From: Sphingomonas sp. KR3-1
GTDB lineage: Bacteria; Pseudomonadota; Alphaproteobacteria; Sphingomonadales; Sphingomonadaceae
DNA length: 64,000 nt
Direction: 5' to 3'
NCBI RefSeq assembly: GCF_040049295.1
Contig: NZ_JBDZDQ010000001.1
Span: 1,612,001-1,676,000, forward strand
Part shown: piece by piece, positions 1 through 10,200 of the stretch
How positions within the stretch are numbered: position 1 is the stretch's first letter
Layout of the letters: each line of letters begins with the position of its first letter
Translations under genes and position numbers: made by a program
Notes under the pieces: generated by a model
The model's database searches: none
Told to the model about the DNA's origin: nothing
The model's input: only the letters and a program-made list of their open reading frames with translations

Positions 1-1380
1 GCGCAGGTGCCGGGGCTCGATATCCGGCCGGCCGATCCCGCGGGGGACCTGGCCTCGCTCAAGCGCCTCGCCATCCTCGCGGCGCGGCGCTGGTCGCCGG
101 TGGTCGCGGTCTGCGGCGAGGACGGGCTGTTCCTCGACCTCTCCGGCACCGCGCACCTGTTCGGCGGCGAGGCGGCGATGGCGCGGCGCATCGTCCGCCT
201 GCTGGCGCGCGCCGGCTTCACTGCGCGGATCGCGATCGCCGATACGCCGGGCGCGGCCTGGGCGCTGGCGCGGTTCCGGGGAAGCTGCATCTGCCCGCCA
301 GGCGAGCAGGCGCGCGCTCTTGCCGAGCTGCCCACCCCGGCGCTGCGCATCGACGAGGCGGCGGCCGAGCTGCTCAAGCGGCTCGGCATCGACCGAGTCG
401 GCCAGCTCTCCGCCTTGCCTCGCGCGCCGCTCGTCCGCCGCTTCGGCAGCGCCACGGTGCTGCGGCTCGACCAGGCGCTCGGCCGCATGCCCGAACCGCT
501 CGATCCCGTCATCCCGCCCGAGAGCATCGCCGTGCAGCAGCGCTTCGCCGAGCCGATCGCCACCGCCGAGGCGATCGAGCATTGGCTGGGCACGCTGGTC
601 CCTCGCCTCGCCGCCGCGCTCGAAGCCGAGGGGCTGGGCGTGCAGGCGCTCGAATGCGTCGCCGATCGGATCGACGGAGTGCCGCAGCGCATCCGCATCG
701 GCCTCGCCCGGCCCAACCGCGATCCCGCGCACCTGCTCCGCCTGCTCAAGCGGCGGATCGAGGATGTCGCGCCGGGATACGGTATCGACGCGATCACCCT
801 GCATGTCCGCCGCGCCGGGCTGCTCGGGCCCGAGCCGGTGGTCGAACGGCTCGACGAGGAGGCCGCGCCCGATATCGCCACCCTGGTCGACACGCTGGCG
901 ACGCGGATCGGGCAGCGGCGGATGTGGCGGATGCGGCCGGTGGAAAGCGACGTGCCCGAGCGTTCGCAAGCGCGGATGGCGGTGCTCGATCCGCCCGCGC
1001 GCGGCATCCTGCGCCCCAGGGTCGACGATGTCCGCCAGCTCGATCGCCTGCCCGATCTCCATCCCTGGCATCCCGGCTGGCCCAAGCCGGCGCGGCTGCT
1101 CGCCCGGCCCGAACGGCTCGACCATGTCATGGCCGAGCTGCCCGACCATGCCCCGCGCCGCTTCACCTGGCGCGGCACCGCCCACCGCGTGATCCATGCC
1201 GACGGGCCCGAGCGCATCCAGGGCGAATGGTGGAAGCGCGGCGCCGAGCGGATGAGCGTGCGCGACTATTTCCGCGTCGAGGACGAGGCGGGGCGGCGCT
1301 ACTGGCTGTTCCGCTCGGGCGATGGCGAGCGCGCCGTGACCGGGGACCTCAGCTGGTATCTCCACGGGGTGTTCGGATGA
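1..1380 (+). CDS. imuB: ImuB, Y-family polymerase-like mutasome protein (5' truncated)
   Basis: The reading frame is open from base 1, so the gene starts outside the window; about 459 codons are present. The protein resembles ImuB, a catalytically inactive Y-family polymerase homologue that links the sliding clamp to DnaE2 during SOS mutagenesis. The visible part has the family's DGLFLDLSGTAHLFGGE segment near its left end, a helix-hairpin-like stretch (LLKRLGIDRVGQLSALP), and the usual C-terminal region ending WYLHGVFG. Its stop overlaps the dnaE2 start (ATGA), which indicates translational coupling. A preceding imuA/recA-like gene is expected but not visible. The family call is firm; the 5' end cannot be judged. 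Confidence 0.9.
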   Translation, partial: AQVPGLDIRPADPAGDLASLKRLAILAARRWSPVVAVCGEDGLFLDLSGTAHLFGGEAAMARRIVRLLARAGFTARIAIADTPGAAWALARFRGSCICPPGEQARALAELPTPALRIDEAAAELLKRLGIDRVGQLSALPRAPLVRRFGSATVLRLDQALGRMPEPLDPVIPPESIAVQQRFAEPIATAEAIEHWLGTLVPRLAAALEAEGLGVQALECVADRIDGVPQRIRIGLARPNRDPAHLLRLLKRRIEDVAPGYGIDAITLHVRRAGLLGPEPVVERLDEEAAPDIATLVDTLATRIGQRRMWRMRPVESDVPERSQARMAVLDPPARGILRPRVDDVRQLDRLPDLHPWHPGWPKPARLLARPERLDHVMAELPDHAPRRFTWRGTAHRVIHADGPERIQGEWWKRGAERMSVRDYFRVEDEAGRRYWLFRSGDGERAVTGDLSWYLHGVFG

Positions 1381-4300
1381 CCTATGCCGAGCTCCAGGTG
1401 ACGACGCATTTCTCGTTCCTGCGCGGGGCTTCCTCGCCCGAGGAGCTGTTCCGCCAGGCCGCGCTGCTGGGCTTGCCCGCGCTCGGCATCGTCGACCGCA
1501 ATTCGGTGGGCGGGGTGGTGCGCGCGCTGGTCGCCGCCGAGCAGTTCAGCCAGCTCGGCATCCCGATCAAGATGATCGCCGGCTGCCGGCTCGACCTGGT
1601 CGATGGCAGCTCGGTGCTGGTCTGGCCCGAGGATACCGCCGCCTGGTCGCGGCTCACCCGGCTGCTCACGCTCGGCAAGGCGCGGGCGGATGCGCAACGC
1701 GGCGAGAAGGGCCAGTGCTTCCTCCATTGGGAGGATGTTGCCGGTGCCGCCGAGGGGCTGGTCGGCGCGCTGGTGCCCGGGCTCGCCGATACCGGCGACC
1801 CCCTGGCGCTGCGCTGGATGGCGGACGTGTTCGGCGCGCGCGGGCATCTCTGCCTGACCCAGCATCGCCGGCCGGGCGACGCGCTGCGAATCCACGCACT
1901 CAACCTGGCGGCCGAGCGCTTCGGGCTGACGGCGCTGGCGACCGGCGACGTGCTCTACGACACGCCCGACCGGCGCATGCTGCAGGACGTCGTGACGGCG
2001 ATCCGCGAGTGCTGCACGATCGACGGGCTCGGTTTCCGCCGCGAGCGCAGTGCCGATCGGCACCTGAAGTCGCCCGAGGAGATGGCGCGGCGCTTCCGCG
2101 ACTATCCGCAAGCCCTTGCCGCGTCGCAAGCGATCGCCGAGCGCTGCACCTTCTCGCTGCGCGACCTCAAGCACCAATATCCCGAGGAGGAGGTCATCCA
2201 TGGCCGCAGTGCGCAGGAAGCGCTCGCCGCGCTCGCCTGGAACGGGCTCAAGCAGCGCTTCGGCGGCAAGCCGAGCCAGGCGCATCAGGACCTGCTCACC
2301 CATGAGCTCGGGCTCGTCGCGCAGATGGAGTACGCGCCCTATTTCCTGACGGTCAATTCGATCGTCCAGTTCGCGCTCAGCCAGCACATCCTCTGCCAGG
2401 GGCGCGGCAGCGCCGCCAATTCGGTGATCTGCTTCGCGCTCGGCATCACCTCGATCGATCCGATCAAGCACCAGCTGCTGTTCGAGCGCTTCATCTCGAC
2501 CGAGCGCAAGGAGCCGCCCGACATCGACGTCGATTTCGAGCATGAGCGGCGCGAGGAAGTGATCCAGTGGATCTATGAGAATTACGGCCAGGACCATGCC
2601 GCGCTGACCGCAGTGGTCAGCCGCTTCCGCTCGCGCGGCGCGCTGCGCGAGGTGGGCAAGGCGATGGGCCTGCCCGAGGACATGACCGCGGCGCTGTCCT
2701 CGCAGGTCTGGGGCTGGTCGAACGACGTCGACGACAAGCATGCCGATGCGCTCAACCTCGATCGCAGCGATCCGCGCCTGGCGCTGACGCTCGAGCTGGC
2801 GCGCCAGCTGATCGGCACGCCGCGCCACCTCTCGCAGCATCCCGGCGGCTTCGTGCTGACCCGCGACAAGCTGCACGACCTGATCCCGGTCGAGCCCGCG
2901 GCGATGGTCGATCGCCGGGTGATCGAATGGGAGAAGCTCGACATCGAGGAGCTCGGTTTCATGAAGGTCGACATTCTCGGCCTCGGCATGCTCGGCTGCA
3001 TGCGGCGCACCTTCGACCTGCTCAGTGCGCACAAGGCGACGCACCTGACGCTCGCCTCCCCGCTGATGCAGGAGGAGGACGGCCCGACCTTCGAGATGAT
3101 CCAGCAGGCGGACACGCTCGGCGTGTTCCAGATCGAGAGCCGCGCGCAGATGTCGATGCTGCCGCGGATGAAGCCGGTGAATTTCTACGACATCGCGATC
3201 CAGGTCGCGATCGTCCGGCCGGGGCCGATCCAGGGCAACATGGTCCACCCCTATCTCAAGCGGCGGCAAAATCCGGAGCTGGTCGACTATCCTTCGCCGG
3301 CATTGAAGGAGGTGCTGCTCAAGACGCTGGGCGTGCCGCTGTTCCAGGAACAGGCGATGCAGGTGGCGATCATCGGCGCCGGCTTCACTCCGAGCGAAGC
3401 GGACCGTCTGCGCCGCGCGATGGCGACGTTCAAGTCGAGCGGCGACATCGGCGAGTTCGGCCCCAAACTGATCAGTGGCATGCTCGAACGCGGCATCAGC
3501 CAGGAATTCGCCGAGCGGCTGGTCGAGCAGATCCGCGGCTTCAGCAATTACGGCTTCCCGGAGAGCCACGCCGCCAGCTTCGCCAAGATCGCCTATGCCT
3601 CGAGCTGGATGAAATGCCATCATCCCGACGTGTTCTGCTGCGCGCTGCTCAATGCGCAGCCGATGGGCTTCTATGCGCCGGCGCAGCTGATCCGCGATGC
3701 GCGCAGCCACGGCGTCGAGGCGCGGCCGGTGTGCATCAACGACAGCGACTGGGACACGCGGATGGTGCCCGAAGGCGCGAACCCGCGCCCGCGCGACGCG
3801 AAGTTCTGCGGCACCGACGAGGACTGGACGAGCATGCAGCCGATCCGGCTGGGCATGCGGATCGTCCAGGGGCTTTCCGAAGCAGATGCGATCGAAATCC
3901 TGAAGGCGCGCCGGCAAGCCCCCTTCACCTCGCTCGAAGATGTGTGGCGCCGATCCCGCGTGAAGCCCGCCGCGCTCGAACGGCTCGCGCGGGCGGACGC
4001 GTTCCAGGCGCTCGGGCTCAATCGGCGCCAGGCGCTCTGGGCGATCAAGGGGCTCGGCCAGGCGCCGCTCGACCTGTTCGCCGCCGCCGATGCCCGCGAG
4101 GGCGCCACCGTGGCGGAGGCGATCGAGCCCGACGTGGCGCTGCTGCCGCTCAGCGCGGGCCGCGAAGTGGTGGAGGATTACCGCTCCACCCAGCTGTCGC
4201 TGCGTGCGCATCCGCTGGTCTTCCTGCGCGACCGGCTGGCGGCGCGGCGGATCGCGAAATGCGCGGACCTGCTGGGCATGAAGGACGGCCAGCGCGTGGA

Positions 4301-4718
4301 GGTCGCCGGGCTGATCCTTGTGCGCCAGCGGCCGGGCAGCGCCAATGGCGTGGTGTTCGTCACGCTGGAGGACGAGACCGGCATCGCCAATGCCGTGCTC
4401 TGGGCCGACCGGTTCGAGGAGAATCGCCGCACGGTGATGTCGGCGACGATGCTGGCGATCCGCGGCAAGGTGCAGCGCGAGGGGATCGTGATCCACCTCG
4501 TGGCGGAGCAGATCACCGATCTCACCCCCTGGCTGCGCGAAGTCGGCGAGCTCGACCTGCCGCGCATGACCATGCCCGGCGACGGCGCGACGCATGGCGG
4601 CGAGATCGATCCGCGCGAGCGCCTCCAGCCCCGCCAGCGCGCGCTCGAAAGCTGGCCGCCGCGCCGCAGCCTCAAGGCGCCGGATCTTATTCCGGTGCGA
4701 TCCAGGGACTTTCACTGA
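1377..4718 (+). CDS. dnaE2: Error-prone DNA polymerase III alpha subunit DnaE2 (ImuC)
   Basis: This is the catalytic polymerase of the ImuB/DnaE2 mutasome, which performs damage-induced translesion synthesis. The 1113-residue product begins MTYAELQVTTHFSFLRG, the PHP domain opening typical of DnaE proteins. The polymerase aspartates appear as PDIDVDF at about residues 381-387, and an OB-fold region lies near the C-terminus (VEVAGLILVRQRPGSANG). The length matches the DnaE2 family and is shorter than replicative DnaE1. The ATG overlaps the imuB stop by four bases, which fixes the start. The stop overlaps the start of the next gene by one base (TGATG). SOS control is expected, but any LexA site lies upstream of the window. 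Confidence 0.95.
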   Translation: MTYAELQVTTHFSFLRGASSPEELFRQAALLGLPALGIVDRNSVGGVVRALVAAEQFSQLGIPIKMIAGCRLDLVDGSSVLVWPEDTAAWSRLTRLLTLGKARADAQRGEKGQCFLHWEDVAGAAEGLVGALVPGLADTGDPLALRWMADVFGARGHLCLTQHRRPGDALRIHALNLAAERFGLTALATGDVLYDTPDRRMLQDVVTAIRECCTIDGLGFRRERSADRHLKSPEEMARRFRDYPQALAASQAIAERCTFSLRDLKHQYPEEEVIHGRSAQEALAALAWNGLKQRFGGKPSQAHQDLLTHELGLVAQMEYAPYFLTVNSIVQFALSQHILCQGRGSAANSVICFALGITSIDPIKHQLLFERFISTERKEPPDIDVDFEHERREEVIQWIYENYGQDHAALTAVVSRFRSRGALREVGKAMGLPEDMTAALSSQVWGWSNDVDDKHADALNLDRSDPRLALTLELARQLIGTPRHLSQHPGGFVLTRDKLHDLIPVEPAAMVDRRVIEWEKLDIEELGFMKVDILGLGMLGCMRRTFDLLSAHKATHLTLASPLMQEEDGPTFEMIQQADTLGVFQIESRAQMSMLPRMKPVNFYDIAIQVAIVRPGPIQGNMVHPYLKRRQNPELVDYPSPALKEVLLKTLGVPLFQEQAMQVAIIGAGFTPSEADRLRRAMATFKSSGDIGEFGPKLISGMLERGISQEFAERLVEQIRGFSNYGFPESHAASFAKIAYASSWMKCHHPDVFCCALLNAQPMGFYAPAQLIRDARSHGVEARPVCINDSDWDTRMVPEGANPRPRDAKFCGTDEDWTSMQPIRLGMRIVQGLSEADAIEILKARRQAPFTSLEDVWRRSRVKPAALERLARADAFQALGLNRRQALWAIKGLGQAPLDLFAAADAREGATVAEAIEPDVALLPLSAGREVVEDYRSTQLSLRAHPLVFLRDRLAARRIAKCADLLGMKDGQRVEVAGLILVRQRPGSANGVVFVTLEDETGIANAVLWADRFEENRRTVMSATMLAIRGKVQREGIVIHLVAEQITDLTPWLREVGELDLPRMTMPGDGATHGGEIDPRERLQPRQRALESWPPRRSLKAPDLIPVRSRDFH

Positions 4719-5251
4719 TGCCGAAGAACCGCCTCTTCTATGCGCTGCGCCCCTCGCCGCTCGCCCGCAATCTGATCGGGGTGCAGCGCGACCAGCTCGG
4801 GCTGGCCGAAAGCGTGGTCGAGAACGACCGGCTGCACATCACGCTCGGCATCACCGAGGATTTCGCCCGCCAGCCCTATGCGGAGATGCAACGGCTGATC
4901 GAGATCGGCGCGCAAGTCTCGGCAGCGCCGGTGCCGGTGCGGCTCGACCGGGTATCGGGCAGCAACGAGACGATCGCGCTTCGGCCCAGCCGCAAGATCG
5001 ATGCGCTGGCAGAGCTGGGGCGCAAGCTGCAGGACGCGCTGTCGCGCGCCGGCCTGTTGCGCGGCGGCTGGGATTTCCACCCGCACGTCACGCTGCTCTA
5101 CCGCAAGGGCCGGCCTTTCACGCGGACGATCGAACCTATCGGCTGGGATGCGACCGATTTCGTGCTGATCCGCTCCGTGCTCGGCGAACACCGGCATATC
5201 GAACTGGGCCGCTGGCCGCTGGTCGACAGCCAGGGCGGATTTGGGTTCTAG
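4718..5251 (+). CDS. 2H phosphoesterase, 2'-5' RNA ligase family
   Basis: The 177-residue protein carries the two HxT/S-type motifs that define the 2H phosphoesterase fold: LHITL near residue 45 and HPHVTL near residue 126. Families of this type (LigT/ThpR) act on 2',3'-cyclic phosphate or 2'-5' RNA linkages; the substrate here is unknown. The ATG shares its A with the dnaE2 stop codon (TGATG), so the gene is probably translated by coupling as the last gene of the imuB-dnaE2 unit. Its placement suggests a link with the DNA damage response, but that is inference. A palindromic repeat follows the stop. Confidence 0.85.
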   Translation: MPKNRLFYALRPSPLARNLIGVQRDQLGLAESVVENDRLHITLGITEDFARQPYAEMQRLIEIGAQVSAAPVPVRLDRVSGSNETIALRPSRKIDALAELGRKLQDALSRAGLLRGGWDFHPHVTLLYRKGRPFTRTIEPIGWDATDFVLIRSVLGEHRHIELGRWPLVDSQGGFGF

Positions 5252-5271
5252 GGCGCATCACAACTTGATGC

Positions 5272-5367
5272 TCCCCGGCGAAAGCCGGGGCCCAGTTGCA
5301 ATGTCGTTCGAGAGGCTTTCTGACCTCACCTGGCGCGCCGAGACTGGGCCCCGGCTTTCGCCGGGGA
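5272..5367. repeat. Palindromic repeat, family A copy 1
   Basis: Two 25-base arms (5272-5296 and 5343-5367) are perfect reverse complements with a core of CCCCGGCGAAAGCCGGGG, separated by a 46-base loop. Related cores occur at 6029-6108 and, more diverged, at 47296-47402. The element sits between two convergent genes and could also terminate transcription from both sides. Confidence 0.85.
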
Positions 5368-5404
5368 ACAACAAGCGCCAGGAGCGCGGGATTGCAGCTA
5401 CCCC

Positions 5405-5977
5405 CTAGAACCCCAGCCCGAGCTGTGGCAGCTCGCGCGTGACGACGCCGTCCCGCACCTCGACGCCCTCGATCCCGAGCATCTGCGCCTTGGAGTGCGA
5501 GCCGCCGGGCGCCGAGAAGCCGCCGATCCGCCCGTTCGCCGCGGTCACCCGGTGGCACGGGATGATCAGCGGCACCGGATTGGCCGCCATCGCCTGGCCG
5601 ACATCGCGGGCGAATTCGGGACCCGCCTCGAGCAATTTGGCGATCGCGCCATAGGTCGCCGTCTCGCCCCAGCCGAGCTGGCGGACCGCGGCATAGACGC
5701 GATCGAAGAAGGGCTGCTGCGCGCCCAGATCGACGGGCACGTTCGCGAAGTCGACGCGCTCCCCGGCGAAATAGCGCAGCGCATCCTCGATCACCGCCTG
5801 CACCGCGGCGGGCGGAGTCGCTGGCCGCGCATCCGGCAGCCGGCGAAGCAGCGCCCGCTCCGCCTCGTGCGCATTGCCCGCCGGCAGCCGGAAGCTGTTG
5901 ATGCCCTTCGCATTCCAGCCGATCGCGGCGAAGCCCGCCACGGTCTCGAACACGGTGTAGAAGTTTTCGCCGGTCAT
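5405..5977 (-). CDS. Methylated-DNA-protein cysteine S-methyltransferase
   Basis: This is a suicide alkyltransferase that removes O6-alkyl groups from guanine. The 190-residue form shows the active-site PCHRV motif with the acceptor cysteine at residue 141, followed by the glycine-rich NGRIGGFSAPGG loop and the LGIEGV C-terminal helix of the Ogt/Ada family. The N-terminal half is the usual less conserved domain. A longer frame reaches 6070 but would translate through the palindromic repeat at 6029, so the ATG at 5977 is preferred, although its ribosome site is weak. No Ada-type DNA-binding domain is present. Confidence 0.88.
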   Translation of the reverse strand: MTGENFYTVFETVAGFAAIGWNAKGINSFRLPAGNAHEAERALLRRLPDARPATPPAAVQAVIEDALRYFAGERVDFANVPVDLGAQQPFFDRVYAAVRQLGWGETATYGAIAKLLEAGPEFARDVGQAMAANPVPLIIPCHRVTAANGRIGGFSAPGGSHSKAQMLGIEGVEVRDGVVTRELPQLGLGF

Positions 5978-6028
5978 GATGCTGAAGATCGGGTCGACGA
6001 GGTTCGTAGGCAAGCTATTCCTGCCGCT

Positions 6029-6108
6029 GTTCCCCGGCGAAAGCCGGGGCCCAGGGCAGCGAAGCGACACGGCAGAGAAACCCTGTTCCCCGGCCTTCGC
6101 CGGGGAAC
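6029..6108. repeat. Palindromic repeat, family A copy 2
   Basis: The arms begin GTTCCCCGGCGAA and end TTCGCCGGGGAAC, matching the core of the repeat at 5272-5367 with one change in the inner part of the right arm. It lies between two minus-strand genes. The two copies bracket the alkyltransferase gene. Confidence 0.8.
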
Positions 6109-6125
6109 CAGAAGTAGGAGGAAGC

Positions 6126-7130
6126 TCAGCCGCCCACCGTCTGCTCGATCACACCGAAGATCGGGTGGTGCTTGTCGTCCTCGGCCCAGATGCGCACCGT
6201 GTCGCCCGCCTTGAGGAAGGGCGTCTCGGGCTTGCCGCCGCGGATCGTCTCGATCGTGCGGATCTCGGCGAGGCAGGAATAGCCGACGCCGCCTTCGCTC
6301 ACCGGCTTGCCCGGGCCGCCGTCCTCGCCGCGGTTCGAGACGGTGCCCGAGCCGATGATCGTGCCGGCGCCGAGCGCGCGCGTCCTGGCGGCATGCGCGA
6401 CCAGCGTGCCGAAATCGAAGGTCATGTCGACGCCCGCATCCGCCCGGCCGAACGGCTTGCCGTTCACATCGACCATCAGCTTGCGGTGGAGCTTGCCCTC
6501 CTGCCACCAGTCGCCCAGCGCATCGGGGGTGACGAACACCGGCGAGAAGGCGCTGGCCGGCTTGGACTGGAAGAAGCCGAAGCCCTTGGCGAGCTCGCCG
6601 GGAATCAGGTTGCGCAGGCTGACGTCGTTGGTGAGGCCGACCAGGCGGATCGCGGCGAGCGCTTCCTCGCGGCTGGCGCCGAGCGGCACGTCGCCGGTGA
6701 CGACGACCACTTCGCCCTCCAGGTCGCAGCCCCAGCTCTCGTCGGCGAGCGGGATCGGATCGCGCGGCCCCAGGAAGCCGTCGCTGCCGCCCTGGTACAT
6801 CAGCGGATCGTGCCAGAAGCTGTCGGGCATCTCGGCACTGCGCGCCTGCCGCACCAGCGCGACATGGTTCACATAGGCCGAGCCGTCCGCCCATTGATAG
6901 GCGCGCGGCAACGGCGCGGCGGCGAAGCGCTCGTGGAAGCGCTCGCGCGGGATCACCTCGTGATCGAGATCGGTGGCGAGGTTGCGCAGGTCCGCCTCGA
7001 CCTGCTCCCAATTGTCGAGCGCGGCCTGCAGCGTCGGCGCGATCATGCCCGCGCTGGCATACCAGGCCAGGTCGGTGGAAACGACGACCAGTTTGCCGTC
7101 ACGGCCGCTCTTCAGGCTTGCGAGCTTCAT
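6126..7130 (-). CDS. Fumarylacetoacetate hydrolase family protein
   Basis: The 334-residue product has the FAH catalytic-domain layout: an N-terminal cap segment, then metal-binding acidic residues (WGCDLEGEVVVVTGD), the conserved NDVSLR stretch and the GSGTVSNRG loop near the C-terminus. Members hydrolyse C-C bonds in diketo acids such as fumarylacetoacetate, the last step of tyrosine or homogentisate breakdown. The length and sequence fit the bacterial two-domain fumarylacetoacetase-like group, but the exact substrate cannot be read from sequence. The ATG at 7130 has a strong AGGAGA ribosome site seven bases upstream. No homogentisate-pathway genes lie beside it. Confidence 0.85.
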   Translation of the reverse strand: MKLASLKSGRDGKLVVVSTDLAWYASAGMIAPTLQAALDNWEQVEADLRNLATDLDHEVIPRERFHERFAAAPLPRAYQWADGSAYVNHVALVRQARSAEMPDSFWHDPLMYQGGSDGFLGPRDPIPLADESWGCDLEGEVVVVTGDVPLGASREEALAAIRLVGLTNDVSLRNLIPGELAKGFGFFQSKPASAFSPVFVTPDALGDWWQEGKLHRKLMVDVNGKPFGRADAGVDMTFDFGTLVAHAARTRALGAGTIIGSGTVSNRGEDGGPGKPVSEGGVGYSCLAEIRTIETIRGGKPETPFLKAGDTVRIWAEDDKHHPIFGVIEQTVGG

Positions 7131-7226
7131 CTGTCTCTCCTTTTGCCCGAGCATAGCCGCCCGGGCGGCCAAGTCGAGGCGACTCGTCTTGTTGACTCAG
7201 CCGCTTGGCGCCCGCATCGCTTCCCC

Positions 7227-10200
7227 ATGGGGGTCGCGCTGCGCTTTCTGGATCACGAAGGCGAGATGGCGGCGCGCATCCGCGGTTTCGACTGGGCGAC
7301 GCATCCGCTCGGCGCGCCGCAGCACTGGCCCGATCCGCTCAAGTTCGCGCTCGACATGGCGCTCGCCTCCAGCTTCCCGTCCGCGATCTACTGGGGGCCG
7401 GACCTCCACCTGCTCTACAACGACGCCTGGGCGCCGATCCCCGCCGAGCGGCATCCCTGGGCGCTGGGGCGGCCTGCGCGCGAGGTATGGGCGGACATCT
7501 GGGCGATCGTCGCGCCGCAGATGGAGCAGGTGATCGCCAGCGGGCGCGGCTTCGCGATCTACGACCAGCTGCTCGCGATGGAACGCGGCGGGCGACCGCA
7601 GGAAACCTGGTGGAACTACAGCTTCACGCCGATCCGCGATGCGGACGGCGAGGTGCGCGGCCTGCTCAACCAGGGCAACGAGACGACGCGCTTCGTGCTC
7701 GCCGAGCGCGCGCGCCTGGCCGAAGTGGCGCGGCTGCGCGACCTGTTCGAGCAGGCGCCGGGCGCCGTCGCGCTGCTGCGCGGGCCGGAGCACCGCTTCG
7801 AATTCGCCAATTCGGGCTATGTCGCGCTGGTCGGCGGGCGCATGGTGCTGGGGCGCACGGTGGCGGAGGCGCTTCCCGAGGTGGTCGAGCAAGGTTTCGT
7901 CGACCTGCTCGACAGCGTCTATGCCGGTGGCGAACCCTTCCGCGCGGACGGCGTGCCGGTGCTGCTCCAGCGCCAGCCCGGTGCCGCACCCGAGACGCGC
8001 TTCCTCGATTTCGTCTACCAGCCGATCAAGGACGGCAACGGCAACACCACCGACATCTTCGTCGCCGCCAACGACGTGACCGAGCGCGCCGCGGCCGAGG
8101 AAGCGCTGCGCCAGAGCGAGGAGCGCCTGCAGCTCGCGCTCAACGCATCGGTGGGCGTCGGCACCTGGGTGTGGGACGTGCCGGCCGACCTGGTCACCGC
8201 CGACGAACGCTTCCTGCGCCTCTACGGCGTCGACGAGGCGCTGGCCGGGCAGGGCAAGCCGATCGGCGAATTCTTCGTCAACGTGCATCCCGAGGACCGG
8301 CCGCGGCTCGAGGCGAGCATCGCGCGGACGCTCGGCGAGCAGGCGCCGTTCAACGAGGAATATCGCCTGCTCCAGCCCAACGGCAGCGTCCGCTGGGTGA
8401 GCGCGCAGGGCCGGGCGATCTTCGACGACGAAGGCAGCCCGCTGCGCTTCCCCGGCGTCGCCTTCGACATCACCGAGCGCAAGCGCGCCGAGGACGCGGC
8501 GCGCGCCGCCGCCGACGATCTGCGCGCCGCCAACGACGCGCAGGCGTTTCTCGGCGCGCTCGCCGATCAGCAGCGCGCGCTCGATTCGGCCGATGCGGTG
8601 CTGCATTTCACCGCCGCCGCGCTCGGCGAGCAGCTCGGGCTCGACCGGGTGAATTTCTACCGCGTCCAAGGCGACGAGGTGCATTTCGGGCCGCACTGGA
8701 ACAGTGGCCGGCTCGCGCCGATCGAAGGCGCGCTCAGTGTCGCGCAGCTGGGCGACAATGCCCGCAACTACCGGATCGGCCGCACCGTGATACTGTCCGA
8801 CATGGCGACCGACGCGCCGGGCCTCGCCCATCTCGCCGGCGCCGGGGTGGGCGTGCCGCTGCTGCGCGCCGGGCAATGGGTGGCGGTTCTGTCGATCAGC
8901 ACGGCAGGCCCGCGCGCCTGGTCGGCCGAGGAGGTCGCTTTCATCGAAGCGGTGGCGGAGACGACCTGGGACGCGGTGGAGCGGATCGAGGCCGTCGCGG
9001 CGCTGCGCGAGAGCGAGGCCAAGTTCCGCGCGATCGCCAATTCGATCGACCAGATGGTCTGGTCGACGCTGCCCAACGGCCATCACGATTATTACAACGA
9101 CCGCTGGTACGAATATACCGGCGTCCCCCGGGGCAGCACCGACGGCGAGGGCTGGAACGGCGTGTTCCACCCCGAGGACCAGGAACGCGCGTGGAGCGTG
9201 TGGCGCCAGAGCCTGGAGAGCGGCGAGCATTACCGGATCGAATATCGGCTGCGCCACAATAGCGGGCAGTATCGCTGGGTGCTCGGCAGCGCCCAGCCGG
9301 TGCGCGACGAACGCGGCGCGATCACGCGCTGGTTCGGCACCTGCACCGACATCCAGGACATCGTCGATGCACGCGAAGTGCTCGCCCGCTCGCGCGAGGC
9401 GCTGGAAACCGCCGTCCAGGAGCGCACCGAACAGCTGACGGCAGCGGAGGATTTGCTGCGCCAGGCGCAGAAGATGGAGGCGGTCGGCCAGCTCACCGGC
9501 GGCATCGCGCATGATTTCAACAACATGCTCGCGGTGGTGATCGGCGCGCTCGACCTGCTCGAGCGGCGCGTGAAGCAGGGCAATCACGACCTCGACAAAT
9601 ATATTACCGCCGCGCGCGACGGCGCGACCCGCGCCGCCGCGCTCACCCAGCGGCTGCTCGCCTTCTCGCGCCAGCAACCGCTCGCCCCGGCGGCGATCGA
9701 TGCCAATGCGATGGTGGGCGGCATGATCGAGCTGCTCGTCCGCACGCTCGGCGACGACGTGACGGTGGAGACCGTGCTGCCCGCCGGCCTGCGCCCGCTG
9801 CTCGCCGATCCCAACCAGCTCGAGAACGTCATCCTCAACCTCTCGGTCAATGCGCGTGACGCGATGCCCAAGGGCGGCAGGCTGGTGCTGACCACCGCCA
9901 ATGCCCGGTTCGACGGCAGCGAAGCGGCGGGGCTGGACCTGGCGCCCGGCGACTATGTCGAGATCGCAGTGGCCGACACCGGCAGCGGCATGGCCCCCGA
10001 AGTCGCCGCGCGCGCCTTCGATCCGTTCTTCACGACCAAGGGCGTCGGCAAGGGCACCGGCCTGGGGCTGAGCCAGGTGTTCGGCTTCGTCCGCCAGTCG
10101 GGCGGCGCGGTGCGGATCGATACGGCGCCGGGCGCGGGCACCACCGTCCATCTCTATCTGCCGGTCCATGCCGGCGCTGCGCCCGCCGCGGCGCAGGAGC

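Noticed and set aside
1299..4715. Very long open frame antisense to dnaE2
   Set aside because: High-GC genes create long antisense frames; this one has Arg/His/Leu-rich composition with no family features, and dnaE2 itself is certain.
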